From positions 1 to 64,000 of the forward strand of contig CATYSO010000012.1 in NCBI GenBank assembly GCA_958412345.1: a DNA stretch of 64,000 nucleotides, given 5' to 3'. Below are positions 25,259 through 33,952 of the stretch, piece after piece. The DNA comes from an uncultured Collinsella sp. (GTDB lineage: Bacteria; Actinomycetota; Coriobacteriia; Coriobacteriales; Coriobacteriaceae). Every line of letters begins with the position of its first letter. The stretch's first letter is position 1. The position numbers were made by a program, and so were the translations under genes. The notes beneath the pieces were generated by a model, which ran no database searches, was not told where the DNA came from, and saw nothing but the letters and a program-made list of their open reading frames with translations.

Positions 25259-27979
25259 CTACTTCTTTTTCTTGGGCATCGAGACTTTGATGCCTTGGGC
25301 AGACTTGGTTACGCGAGAGCGCTTGGGCCCGGCACTCTTCTTTTTCTTGGGCTGGGCCTGGCCCACGCCCTCAAGTGCGCGGGCCTCGGCCTCACGAACG
25401 GTGCGAGCTTCGCGGCGCTGCGCCATGTCGGCGGCGACGCGCTTGGCAAAACGCTCCGCCGTCGAACCCGTCGAGCTCACCTTGCCACCACCGCGACCCA
25501 GGCGGACGCGCACACCGCGGCCAAAACCAGTTGCGGCATGACGACGACGCGGCTTAAGCGAATCCATCATCGTGGCGAGCTTAAAGAACACCGAGCAGGT
25601 AAAGACCACGATGACAGCCAAGATAACCATCTGACCCATCGTCAGGTTGGCAATAGACAGCAGCTTCGGGAATCCGATAACGCCCACCAAGATGCCGGCG
25701 ACTACAAACACAAAGAGCACCACACGTAGGGGCGTGAGAGGCTGCGAGATGCGCCAGATCAGGCTGACGCTCGCCGCGCACGACGTAAGCAGGCACATCG
25801 TAGACAGCGTGAGCTGGTTAAAGCCAAACACGCGCGCCACAAAGATATCGAGCGCCGCGGCCAAAATGACCGCAATCGACGCCGGCAGTGCCCGCTTAAG
25901 CACGTTCGTCAGGAACGACCCCTTCACGCGAGCATTGTTGGGCTCCAAACCCAGCACAAAGCCCGGCGCGCCAATGCAGAAGAAGTTGATGAGCGTCATC
26001 TGAATCGGCTCGAAAGGGTACGGCGGCAGCGCGATGCACAGCGCCGCCAGGCCCATCGAGAACAGCGTCTTGGTCAGGAACAGTGAAGCCGAGCGTTGCA
26101 GGTTGTTGATGGAGCGACGGCCCTCGGCCACCACGGCGGGCATCGAGGCAAAGTCGTTATCGACAAGCACAATCTCGGCCACGTTGCGCGCGGCGTCGGA
26201 ACCGGCAGCCATAGCCACGGAGCAGTCGGCCTCCTTAAGCGCCAGCACGTCGTTGACGCCGTCGCCCGTCATGGCCACGGTGTGTTCGCGGCGCTTGAGC
26301 GCCTGCACAAGCTCGCGCTTCTGCTGCGGGGTCACGCGACCAAACACGTGATAGCGGTCCACCGCCGCATCGAGCTTGGCCGGCGTATCGAGCGTCGTAG
26401 CATCGACGTAGGCATCGGCTCCCGGCACGCCCACCACGCGTGCGATCGACGACACCGTGCGGGGGTCGTCACCGCTGATCACGTTGAGGGTCACGCCCTG
26501 CTCGTTAAAGTAGCCGATGGTCTCGGCCGCCGAAGTACGAATCTCGTCGCGGATGGTCACAAAGCCCACGGGCTCGGCCTCGCCCACCATATCACCATCG
26601 GGCGTAAAGCCGTCCACGCGCGCCACCACGAGCACGCGGCAGGTATCGGCAAGCTCGGCGACACGGTTCTCGACCTGCGAAAACACACGCTCCGAAAGCA
26701 CAAACTGCGCCGCACCCATCACATAGGAGCCCTGGGCAAACGAAGCACCGCTCCACTTTTTGGACGACGAGAACGGAATGACCGACAACGGCTCAGACAC
26801 CTCGACCGGACGATCGGCATAGTAGTTGAGCAGCGCCTGACAGGTCTCGTTGGCATCGGCCGAAGTCGCACGCGCTACGTTGGCGAGCGCAAAATCGAGC
26901 ACCGTGGTATCGACGGGAACGGCCGCCTCGTCCGAGTCCACACCAAAGCTCACGCCCTCAACCGGCAGCGGATAGGTGCCCTCGACCTCCATACGGCCCG
27001 AGGTAATGGTGCCCGTCTTGTCCAGGCACAGCACATCGACGCGCGCGAGCGTCTCGATGCAGTAGAGCTGCTGGGCCAACACCTTGCGACGTGCCAGACG
27101 CACCGTGGCGATGGCGAGCACCGACGAGGTCAGCAGCACCAAACCCTGCGGAATCATGCCCAGCAGGGCGCCCACCGTGGACAGCAGCGCCGAAGAAGGC
27201 ACGCGTCCGACCAGCAGCTCGGAGAAGCACCACGAAAGCGCGCTATCGCCCGGGGTTCCCGCGGCATCCCATAGCTCGCTCACGCTCGAGGCGAACAGCG
27301 CCAGGCCAAGCGGAATCATGATGATGCTCGCAAAACGCACGATGGCATTCAGCGCGTTCATGATCTCGGAATTGACCTTTTTGACGTACTTGGCCTCGTT
27401 GTTGATCTTGGCCACGTAGTTATCGGCACCGACATGGATCACGCGGGCGCGCAGCAGGCCCGAGTCGATAAAGCTGCCGCTCATGAGCTCGGAGCCGGGC
27501 TGCTTCTTAATGAGGTCGCTCTCGCCCGTCAGCAGGCTCTCGTTAACGAGCGCCTCGCCCGACACCACCACGGCGTCGGCGGGAATCTGGTCGCCGCGTC
27601 CCAGGCGAATGATGTCGTCGAGCACGATCTGGTCCAGGTCGAGCTCCACCTCGGCGCCATCGCGCACCGCAATGGCCTTCTTGGAGGTAAGCAGCGTAAG
27701 CTTGTCGACCATCCGCTTGGAACGCATGGACTGGATGACGCCAATCGCCGTGTTCAAGAACACCACGAACAAGAACGTCAAGTTCTTAAACGACCCGGTC
27801 AGCAAAACCAGAATAGCCAAGATCACGTTAATCAAGTTGAACAGCGTGCAGAGGTTCTCGATGATCAGCTCTCGGACCGATTTGGTCTTGAGCTCCATGT
27901 TGCGGTTGATCTTGCCAGCGGCAATGCGTTCCTCGACCTCGGCAGTCGAGAGTCCGCGCTCGATATCCGTTGCTGCCAT
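25259..27979 (-). CDS. CtpE-like cation-transporting P-type ATPase
   Basis: A 906-residue P-type ATPase. The phosphorylated aspartate is D320 in DKTGT. TGES (151-154) is the actuator loop and TGDGVND (571-577) the hinge. The M4 ion-binding helix reads GMIPQGLVLLTSS (275-287), as in mycobacterial CtpE, which has been linked to calcium uptake, so calcium or another divalent cation is the best guess. About ten membrane helices are seen. The C terminus has an unusual Lys-rich tail of about 80 residues ending PKKKK. The ATG at 27979 was chosen (GGGA upstream). ATG 27991 is possible, and the longer frame runs into the tRNA. Confidence 0.88.
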   Translation of the reverse strand: MAATDIERGLSTAEVEERIAAGKINRNMELKTKSVRELIIENLCTLFNLINVILAILVLLTGSFKNLTFLFVVFLNTAIGVIQSMRSKRMVDKLTLLTSKKAIAVRDGAEVELDLDQIVLDDIIRLGRGDQIPADAVVVSGEALVNESLLTGESDLIKKQPGSELMSGSFIDSGLLRARVIHVGADNYVAKINNEAKYVKKVNSEIMNALNAIVRFASIIMIPLGLALFASSVSELWDAAGTPGDSALSWCFSELLVGRVPSSALLSTVGALLGMIPQGLVLLTSSVLAIATVRLARRKVLAQQLYCIETLARVDVLCLDKTGTITSGRMEVEGTYPLPVEGVSFGVDSDEAAVPVDTTVLDFALANVARATSADANETCQALLNYYADRPVEVSEPLSVIPFSSSKKWSGASFAQGSYVMGAAQFVLSERVFSQVENRVAELADTCRVLVVARVDGFTPDGDMVGEAEPVGFVTIRDEIRTSAAETIGYFNEQGVTLNVISGDDPRTVSSIARVVGVPGADAYVDATTLDTPAKLDAAVDRYHVFGRVTPQQKRELVQALKRREHTVAMTGDGVNDVLALKEADCSVAMAAGSDAARNVAEIVLVDNDFASMPAVVAEGRRSINNLQRSASLFLTKTLFSMGLAALCIALPPYPFEPIQMTLINFFCIGAPGFVLGLEPNNARVKGSFLTNVLKRALPASIAVILAAALDIFVARVFGFNQLTLSTMCLLTSCAASVSLIWRISQPLTPLRVVLFVFVVAGILVGVIGFPKLLSIANLTMGQMVILAVIVVFTCSVFFKLATMMDSLKPRRRHAATGFGRGVRVRLGRGGGKVSSTGSTAERFAKRVAADMAQRREARTVREAEARALEGVGQAQPKKKKSAGPKRSRVTKSAQGIKVSMPKKKK

Positions 27980-28008
27980 ACCACGTCCCATCACGTCGTA
28001 TCGGTATA

Positions 28009-28047
28009 AGAAAACCGCCCGGACCATACGAGGTTCGGACGGTCTTA
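28009..28047 (-). terminator. Intrinsic terminator after tRNA-Arg(CCG)
   Basis: On the minus strand, a 13-bp stem with one mismatch (28032-28044 pairing with 28013-28025, six-base loop) is followed by TTTTCTTAT. It lies immediately 3' of the tRNA and before the P-type ATPase start. Confidence 0.75.
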
Positions 28048-28054
28048 CGTTCGA

Positions 28055-28131
28055 TGGTGCCCCATGTTGGATTCGAACCAACGGCCTTCTGCTCCGGAGG
28101 CAGACGCTCTAATCCCCTGAGCTAATAGGGC
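28055..28131 (-). tRNA. tRNA-Arg (anticodon CCG)
   Basis: A 77-base cloverleaf with the encoded CCA at its 3' end. The acceptor stem GCCCTAT pairs with ATGGGGC. D-arm TAGCTCAGGGGATTAGAGC is present, and the T-loop GGTTCGAATCC is canonical. The anticodon loop CTCCGGA sits in a TCTGC/GCAGA stem, giving anticodon CCG, which reads CGG. It stands alone with its own terminator. Confidence 0.96.
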
Positions 28132-28225
28132 GAACGGAATGCATTATACCCAAGTGCACCACGGGCTATCAAAATAAAAGAAAAAGCTTTGCAATTCCGA
28201 GGAAGACGCGCCGCATCGGCACACT

Positions 28226-28254
28226 TTAGAAGGCAAAAGTGAGTCTGATAGTAT
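28226..28254 (+). promoter_or_regulatory. Promoter of the aromatic amino acid operon
   Basis: TTAGAA (28226-28231), 17 bases, TAGTAT (28249-28254) preceded by TGA, an extended -10. Predicted initiation near 28261 gives a leader of about 75 bases before the DAHP synthase ATG. The upstream part of the 202-base gap (28132-28225) shows no other feature. Confidence 0.55.
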
Positions 28255-28262
28255 AAACTCTC

Positions 28263-28325
28263 ATGCACCATATATACACGGCTCGCGATGCGGGCCGTTT
28301 TTGCAAAGGATATCCATCGAGGTGA
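28263..28325 (+). CDS. Candidate 20-codon leader peptide
   Basis: ATG at 28263, two bases after the predicted transcription start, opens a short frame MHHIYTARDAGRFCKGYPSR and stops at TGA. It overlaps the terminator-like hairpin at 28278-28302, whose first base follows the Tyr codon 5. It holds two Tyr and one Phe in 20 codons. It may be a leaderless regulatory peptide, but the Tyr/Phe content is only modestly enriched and there is no conservation evidence. Confidence 0.3.
   Translation: MHHIYTARDAGRFCKGYPSR
28278..28302 (+). terminator. Attenuator-like hairpin before the DAHP synthase gene
   Basis: ACGGC-T-CGC (28278-28286) pairs with GCG-G-GCCGT (28290-28298) and is followed by TTTTT (28298-28302). 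It is a complete intrinsic terminator inside the operon leader, upstream of the first structural gene, so it is likely regulatory and not the end of a unit. Confidence 0.6.
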
Positions 28326-28335
28326 GAGGCACACC

Positions 28336-29358
28336 ATGATTGCAATTTTAAAGCAGAGCGCCAGCGACGAGGCCGTCAGCCACATCGTCAGCTGGATTGA
28401 GAAGAAGGGTCTCAAGACCGACGTCTCGCGCGGCGAGAACGAGACCATCATCGGCCTGGTGGGCGACACGACCAAGATCGACCCGTTCCTGCTCGAGTCC
28501 ATGGACGTCGTCGAGCGCGTACAGCGCGTCTCCGAGCCGTTCAAGCGCGCCAACCGCAAGTTCCACCCCGAGGACTCCGTCATCGACTGCGGCCACGGCG
28601 TCAAGATCGGCGGCGACCAGTTCCAGGTCATCGCCGGCCCCTGCTCCGTCGAGGGCGAGAACCTCATCCGCATCGCCCGCCGCGTGAAGGCCGCCGGCGC
28701 CACGATGCTGCGCGGTGGCGCCTACAAGCCCCGCACCTCCCCCTACGCCTACCAGGGCATGGGCCCCGCCGGCCTTGACCTGCTGTGCGAGGCATCGGCC
28801 GAGCTCGACATGCCGATCGTCACCGAGATCATGGACCCGCGCGACGTGCAGATCTTCCTGGACAAGAAGATCGACGTCATGCAGATCGGCGCCCGCAACG
28901 CCCAGAACTTCCCCCTGCTCAAGGAGGTCGGCAAGACGCAGACCCCAATTCTGCTTAAGCGCGGCATGTCCGGCACGATCGACGAGCTGCTCATGGCTGC
29001 CGAGTACATCATGAGCGAGGGCAACGACAACGTCATCCTGTGCGAGCGCGGCATCCGCACCTTCGAGACCCGCACCCGCAACACCTTCGACCTCAACGCC
29101 GTGCCGGTGCTGCACCACCTGTCGCACCTGCCCGTCGTCGCCGACCCCAGCCACGCCACCGGCTACACCCGCTACGTTGAGCCCATGGCGCTCGCCGCGA
29201 CCGCCTGCGGTGCCAACGGCCTGGAGATCGAGGTCCACGACGACCCGAGCCACGCCTGGTCCGACGGCGCTCAGGCCCTCACCCCCGACCAGTTCGACGA
29301 CACGATGCGCCGCATCCGCGCCATTCGCGAGGTTGTCTGCCAAGAGACCATGGAGTAG
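28336..29358 (+). CDS. aroF: 3-deoxy-7-phosphoheptulonate (DAHP) synthase, type I-beta
   Basis: A 340-residue enzyme condensing PEP and erythrose-4-phosphate, the first step of the shikimate pathway. Residues 1-70 or so form the ferredoxin-like regulatory domain found in Thermotoga-type I-beta enzymes, where Tyr and Phe bind. The barrel follows, with GPCSVE (101-106), GGAYKPRTSPYAYQG (127-141), QIGARNAQNF and LKRGM. The ATG at 28336 has GAGG six bases upstream; the longer frame is not used. Feedback through the N-terminal domain plus leader attenuation would give two levels of control, the latter inferred. Confidence 0.95.
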   Translation: MIAILKQSASDEAVSHIVSWIEKKGLKTDVSRGENETIIGLVGDTTKIDPFLLESMDVVERVQRVSEPFKRANRKFHPEDSVIDCGHGVKIGGDQFQVIAGPCSVEGENLIRIARRVKAAGATMLRGGAYKPRTSPYAYQGMGPAGLDLLCEASAELDMPIVTEIMDPRDVQIFLDKKIDVMQIGARNAQNFPLLKEVGKTQTPILLKRGMSGTIDELLMAAEYIMSEGNDNVILCERGIRTFETRTRNTFDLNAVPVLHHLSHLPVVADPSHATGYTRYVEPMALAATACGANGLEIEVHDDPSHAWSDGAQALTPDQFDDTMRRIRAIREVVCQETME

Positions 29359-29361
29359 CCC

Positions 29362-30276
29362 ATGGGTACAGTGAGAAACGCGCGCGTTAACCAGGGCGGC
29401 CCCAAGTGTGCCGGTATCGTGGGCCTGGGCCTCATCGGCGGCAGCTTTGCCCGCGGCTATGCGCAGGCGGGCGTCCGCGTGCTGGCCTGGGATCCCGATG
29501 ACGACGTCATGACGGCAGCCAGCATGGGCACCGTTGCCGGCGAGCTCAACGACGAGACGCTCGGCGAGTGCGACATCATCGTGCTGGCATGCTACCCAGA
29601 GGCCTGCATCGAGTGGCTCGAGGCGCACGCCCAGGCACTCGCCGACGCCACCGATACCGAAGCCATCATGGGCCCCGTGGTCATCGACACCGTGGGCGTC
29701 AAGGGCATCGTGTGCGAGCGCGCCTTTGAGCTCGCCCGCGAGCACGGCTTCTACTTTGTGGGCGCGCACCCCATGGCGGGCACGCAGTTCTCGGGCTATG
29801 CGCACTCCCGCGCCGACCTGTTCCAGGGCGCACCGCTGGTGCTCGTGCCGCCCGCGGTGGACGATGCGCTTAAGCTGGAGCTCTTGGGCCAGGTACGCGA
29901 GATGGTGCGACCCCTGGGCTTTGGCAAGTTCAGCGTGACCAGCGCCGCCGAGCACGACCGCGTGATTGCCTTTACGAGCCAGCTTGCGCACGTGGTGTCC
30001 AACGCCTACGTCAAAAGCCCGACCGCTCAGGTCCACCATGGCTTTTCGGCCGGTAGCTACCGCGACCTCACCCGCGTGGCACACCTCAACCCACAGATGT
30101 GGTCCGAGCTCATGATCGACGACGCTGACGCTCTCGCCTTCGAGATCGACCATCTCATCGAATCGCTCGGCGCCTACAGCCGTGCACTCAAGGACCGCGA
30201 CCAGCGCTATCTGGAGAACCTCCTTGCCGAGGGCGACCGCATTAAGCGCGCGCTCGACGACGAGGCCTCCCACTAG
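29362..30276 (+). CDS. tyrA: Prephenate dehydrogenase
   Basis: A 304-residue NAD(P)-dependent enzyme converting prephenate to 4-hydroxyphenylpyruvate for tyrosine. The Rossmann motif GLGLIGGS is at 21-28, and the substrate region GAHPMAGTQFSGYAHSRADL follows. There is no fused chorismate mutase and no C-terminal ACT domain, so feedback by tyrosine may be weak or act elsewhere. The ATG lies three bases after the DAHP synthase stop, with GGAG overlapping that stop. Confidence 0.93.
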   Translation: MGTVRNARVNQGGPKCAGIVGLGLIGGSFARGYAQAGVRVLAWDPDDDVMTAASMGTVAGELNDETLGECDIIVLACYPEACIEWLEAHAQALADATDTEAIMGPVVIDTVGVKGIVCERAFELAREHGFYFVGAHPMAGTQFSGYAHSRADLFQGAPLVLVPPAVDDALKLELLGQVREMVRPLGFGKFSVTSAAEHDRVIAFTSQLAHVVSNAYVKSPTAQVHHGFSAGSYRDLTRVAHLNPQMWSELMIDDADALAFEIDHLIESLGAYSRALKDRDQRYLENLLAEGDRIKRALDDEASH

Positions 30277-30312
30277 ACCACCCATCACGCCAGGTCGAAA
30301 GGACCGAAGCTT

Positions 30313-31419
30313 ATGGCGATTACCATCGATATCGACACCGCACGCCCCTACCAGGTGCATGTGGGCACGTTTTTGCTGGAGCAGGCGGGCGAGCTCGTGC
30401 GCGCCACCGCCGGCGGCTCGCACGCCGTCATCGTGACGGACACCAACGTAGGTCCGCTCTACCAGATGCCCGTTAAGCAGAGCCTTGAGGCAGCTGGCTA
30501 CGAGGTGAGCATCTGCACCTTCGAGGCCGGCGAGGCCCATAAGCGCGCCGAGACCTACGTTGCCATTTTGGAGTTTGTGGCCGAGCACGAGCTTTCGCGC
30601 TCCGACGTGATCGTGGCGCTCGGCGGCGGCGTCGTGGGCGATGTGGCCGGCTTTGTGGCCGCCACCTACATGCGCGGCTGCAAGTTTGTGCAGATCCCCA
30701 CGAGCCTGCTTGCCATGGTAGATTCTTCGGTGGGCGGCAAGACGGCTATCGACCTGGCTGCCGGCAAGAACCTCGCCGGCGCCTTTTGGCAGCCGAGCGT
30801 TGTTATCGCCGACGTGGGGTGCCTGGCCACCCTCACGCCCGAGCAGTTCGCCGACGGCTGCGGCGAGGTCGTCAAGCACGCCGTGATCGCCGACCCGGAG
30901 CTTTTCGCCGAGCTGGAGAAGACCCCGCTCACGCTGGAGCTGCTCAACCGCGATGTGGCCCGCGTAGCGCTCATCATCGCCCGCAATATCGACATCAAGC
31001 GCGCCGTGGTCGTCGCCGACGAGTACGAAAACAACCAGCGCAAGCTCCTCAACTTTGGACACAGCGCCGGGCACGCCGTCGAGGCCTGCGAGCACTTTGA
31101 GCTGGGACACGGCAACTGCGTGTCGATCGGCATGGGTATCATCACGCGCGCCGCGGCCCTGCACGGCGTCTGCGATACCGCACTGCCCGGTCGTATTGAG
31201 GAACTCTGTGCCCGCCATGGCCTCAAGACCCGCTGCGACCTAGATGCCGATGCCGTCTTTGCCGAGGCGCTCCACGACAAGAAGCGCGCGGGCGACACCA
31301 TCGATCTAGTGATTCCGCACGGCATTGGCCGCTGCAGCATCGACCGCACACCGCTTTCCACTTTCCACGAACTCATTGCCGAGGGCCTCGGCCAGAAGGG
31401 AGACGCATCCGCATGCTAG
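30313..31419 (+). CDS. aroB: 3-dehydroquinate synthase
   Basis: A 368-residue NAD- and metal-dependent enzyme cyclising DAHP to 3-dehydroquinate. The nucleotide-binding GGGVVGD is at 104-110 and PTSLLAMVDSSVGGKT at 129-144. The zinc ligands are in the CGEVVKHAV and NFGHSAGHAVE regions. The SD is GAAAGGACC before ATG. The end overlaps aroA by seven bases. Confidence 0.97.
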   Translation: MAITIDIDTARPYQVHVGTFLLEQAGELVRATAGGSHAVIVTDTNVGPLYQMPVKQSLEAAGYEVSICTFEAGEAHKRAETYVAILEFVAEHELSRSDVIVALGGGVVGDVAGFVAATYMRGCKFVQIPTSLLAMVDSSVGGKTAIDLAAGKNLAGAFWQPSVVIADVGCLATLTPEQFADGCGEVVKHAVIADPELFAELEKTPLTLELLNRDVARVALIIARNIDIKRAVVVADEYENNQRKLLNFGHSAGHAVEACEHFELGHGNCVSIGMGIITRAAALHGVCDTALPGRIEELCARHGLKTRCDLDADAVFAEALHDKKRAGDTIDLVIPHGIGRCSIDRTPLSTFHELIAEGLGQKGDASAC

Positions 31420-32732
31420 CCCGCATCACCCCGTCCCCACTCAAGGGCACCGTTCCCGCCATCGCGTCCAAGTCGATGGCGCATCGCCTCATCATCTGCG
31501 CCGCGCTCGCCAACGGCGAGACACACGTCACCTGCAACACCACCTGCGCCGACATCGAGGCTACGGTGCGCTGCCTTACGGCACTGGGTGCTCGCATCGA
31601 GACCGTCGAGGACGGCTTCCAGGTCCACCCCACCATGAAGAGTGTTGAGTTTGGCCTGCTCAAGGCCCTTGCCGGCGGCACGCTTGACTGCGGTGAAAGC
31701 GGCTCCACGCTCCGCTTTATGCTGCCTGTCGCCTGCGCGCTGGGCGCAGAAGCAACTTTTGTGGGTCAGGGGCGCTTGGGCGCCCGCCCGCTCTCCCCGC
31801 TCTCGGACGAGATCATCGCCGCCGGCTGCGACCTACAGGGTCTGGGCGGTTTTCCGCTCAAGACGAGCGGCCGCATGCGCCCGGGCACCTTTGTGCTTCC
31901 GGGCAACGTGAGCTCGCAGTACATCTCGGGCCTGTTGCTGGCAGCCCCGCTGCTGGCCCAGCCCTCCTGCGTGCAGGTAACCGGCCTCATCGAGAGCCGC
32001 CCCTACATCAACCTGACGATACAGGCCATGAAGGCCTTCGGCGTCGAGGTCAACGTCGAGCGCATTCCGGCCAAGGACGGCCAGCCCGAGGTCACGAACT
32101 TCCGCGTGAGCAGTGGCTCGTACCGCACGCCCGGCAGCGTTGCTGTCGAGGGCGACTGGTCCAACGCCGCCTTTTGGCTGTGCGCCGGCGCTATCGGCGC
32201 CGACCCCATCACCGTGGAGGGCGTATCCCTGAGCTCCGCGCAGGGCGACCGAAACGTGCTCGCCGCGCTTTCGCGCTTTGGCGCCCGCATCGTGCGCTCC
32301 ACCAACGCCGCCACCGTGCAGTCCGACAAGCTCGCCGGCTTTGAGATGAGCGCCCACGACATTCCTGACCTGGTGCCCGTCATCTCGGCCGTAGCCTCGC
32401 TGGCGCAGGGCCGCACCTTTATCCGCGATTGCGCCCGTCTGCGCATCAAGGAATCCGACCGCCTGGTCACGACCACCCGCGAGCTCACCGCGCTGGGCGC
32501 GCAGGTGCGCATTGCCGGCGATGACCTCATCATCAAGGGCGTCGATGCCTTCACCGGCGGCGAGATCGATTCGCACAACGACCATCGCATCGCCATGATG
32601 GCCGCTATCGCCGCGAGCCGCGCCACCGGCGAGGTCGTGATCCACGGCGCCGAGGCCGTCAACAAGTCCTATCCCGATTTCTTCGACCACTACCGCCTGC
32701 TGGGCGGCAAGGTCACGCTCGGGGAGGAATAG
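31413..32732 (+). CDS. aroA: 3-phosphoshikimate 1-carboxyvinyltransferase (EPSP synthase)
   Basis: A 439-residue enzyme joining shikimate-3-phosphate and PEP. K20, S21 and R25 in SKSMAHR are the phosphate-binding residues, and GESGSTLRFMLP is at 94-105. The later RIKESDRL segment is the conserved PEP-binding and active-site stretch. It overlaps aroB by seven bases, implying translational coupling, and precedes aroC by one base. Confidence 0.97.
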   Translation: MLARITPSPLKGTVPAIASKSMAHRLIICAALANGETHVTCNTTCADIEATVRCLTALGARIETVEDGFQVHPTMKSVEFGLLKALAGGTLDCGESGSTLRFMLPVACALGAEATFVGQGRLGARPLSPLSDEIIAAGCDLQGLGGFPLKTSGRMRPGTFVLPGNVSSQYISGLLLAAPLLAQPSCVQVTGLIESRPYINLTIQAMKAFGVEVNVERIPAKDGQPEVTNFRVSSGSYRTPGSVAVEGDWSNAAFWLCAGAIGADPITVEGVSLSSAQGDRNVLAALSRFGARIVRSTNAATVQSDKLAGFEMSAHDIPDLVPVISAVASLAQGRTFIRDCARLRIKESDRLVTTTRELTALGAQVRIAGDDLIIKGVDAFTGGEIDSHNDHRIAMMAAIAASRATGEVVIHGAEAVNKSYPDFFDHYRLLGGKVTLGEE

Positions 32733-32733
32733 C

Positions 32734-33831
32734 ATGTCCTCGACCTTTGGCAACGTCTTGCACTTAAGCATCTTCGGCCAGTCGCACTCCCCCGCCATCG
32801 GCTGCTCGCTCGATGGCATTCCGGCGGGCATCGCTGTTGACCAGGAGCAGCTGCAGGCCTTCCTCGACCGTCGTGCCCCCGGCCGCGACGAGACCGCGAC
32901 CAAGCGCCGCGAGGCCGACGCCGCCCACATCATCGCCGGTGTGGTCGATGGACATACCACCGGCGCGCCTATCGCCGCGATTATCGAGAACACCAACACG
33001 CGCTCCAAGGATTACTCCGAGCTGCGCCGCAAGCCCCGTCCGGGACATGCGGACTTCCCTGCGCGCGTGAAGTATCACAACATGCACGATGTCGCCGGTG
33101 GCGGGCATTTCTCCGGCCGCCTGACGGCACCCCTGTGCATCGCCGGCGGCATTGCGCTGCAGGCACTCGAGGCCCGCGGCATTAACGTGATGGCGCACGT
33201 CGCGCAGATCGGCGGCATCTCCGACCTGCCGATGGACGATATGGTCTATCGCGAGGCCGACCGCAAGGCGATCCTAACGAACGATCTTCCTTGCATTGAC
33301 GCCGCCGCAGCCGGCCGCATGCGTGAGGAGATCCTAGCCGCGCGCGACGAACTCGACAGCATCGGCGGCATCGTGGAGTGCGGCATTTACGGGCTTCCCG
33401 CAGGCATCGGCGACCCCATGTTCGACGGCATCGAGAACCGCATCGCGCAGATCGCGTTTGGCATTCCCGCCGTAAAGGGCGTGGAGTTTGGCATGGGCTT
33501 TGCCGTGGCCGCTATGCGCGGCAGCGAGAACAATGATCCGTACCGCATCGATGCCGAGACCGGCGAGATCGAGATCGAGTCCAACAACGCCGGCGGCATC
33601 CTGGGCGGTATTTCGACCGGCGCGCCCGTCATGTGGCGCATGGCCGTAAAGCCGACGCCCTCCATTGGCCGCGAGCAGCAGACCGTGGACATGGATGCCA
33701 TGGAAAATGCCGAGCTCTCGGTCCACGGCCGCCACGACCCCTGCATCGTCCCGCGCGCTGTCCCCGTAGCCGAAGCAGCCGCGGCACTCGCCATCTGGGA
33801 TGCCCTCCTAGAAGACGCCGCCCAGCGCTAA
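32734..33831 (+). CDS. aroC: Chorismate synthase
   Basis: A 365-residue FMN-dependent enzyme producing chorismate. The first signature is FGQSHSPAIG (14-23, His18), followed by RPGHADFPARVKY and AVAAMRGSENND. It needs reduced flavin supplied by another protein or its own reductase activity; this cannot be told from sequence here. The ATG follows the aroA stop directly, with GGGGAGGAA as SD. Just after it comes the long inverted repeat at 33845-33922. Confidence 0.97.
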   Translation: MSSTFGNVLHLSIFGQSHSPAIGCSLDGIPAGIAVDQEQLQAFLDRRAPGRDETATKRREADAAHIIAGVVDGHTTGAPIAAIIENTNTRSKDYSELRRKPRPGHADFPARVKYHNMHDVAGGGHFSGRLTAPLCIAGGIALQALEARGINVMAHVAQIGGISDLPMDDMVYREADRKAILTNDLPCIDAAAAGRMREEILAARDELDSIGGIVECGIYGLPAGIGDPMFDGIENRIAQIAFGIPAVKGVEFGMGFAVAAMRGSENNDPYRIDAETGEIEIESNNAGGILGGISTGAPVMWRMAVKPTPSIGREQQTVDMDAMENAELSVHGRHDPCIVPRAVPVAEAAAALAIWDALLEDAAQR

Positions 33832-33844
33832 GCACCACCCACCC

Positions 33845-33922
33845 GGTGATTTTTCTGGGACGGGGATTAAAAAATCATTGCGTACCTAATGATTTTTTAA
33901 TCCCCGTCCCAGAAAAATCACC
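33845..33922. repeat. Perfect 35-bp inverted repeat (two REP-like hairpin units head to head)
   Basis: 33845-33879 and 33888-33922 are exact reverse complements, separated by GCGTACCT. Each arm contains the unit also seen at 25207-25245. It sits between aroC and pheA within the operon, 13 bases after the aroC stop. RNA would form a 35-bp hairpin that could terminate transcription or protect the upstream message. Confidence 0.9.
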
Positions 33923-33952
33923 GCAGCCCCCCTACACGTGAAAGGGGTCCCC

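Noticed and set aside
27979..28081. N-terminal extension of the P-type ATPase
   Set aside because: The longer frame reads through the tRNA terminator and into the tRNA gene. Later ATGs fit better.
28132..28335. T-box or tyrosine riboswitch before the DAHP synthase gene
   Set aside because: No T-box consensus (AGGGTGG-type) and too short a leader. A simple attenuator hairpin is the better reading.
28348..31218. 956-codon minus-strand frame antisense to the aromatic operon
   Set aside because: Same effect: it covers DAHP synthase, tyrA and aroB, and its translation is rich in His/Ala/Val/Gly without domains.
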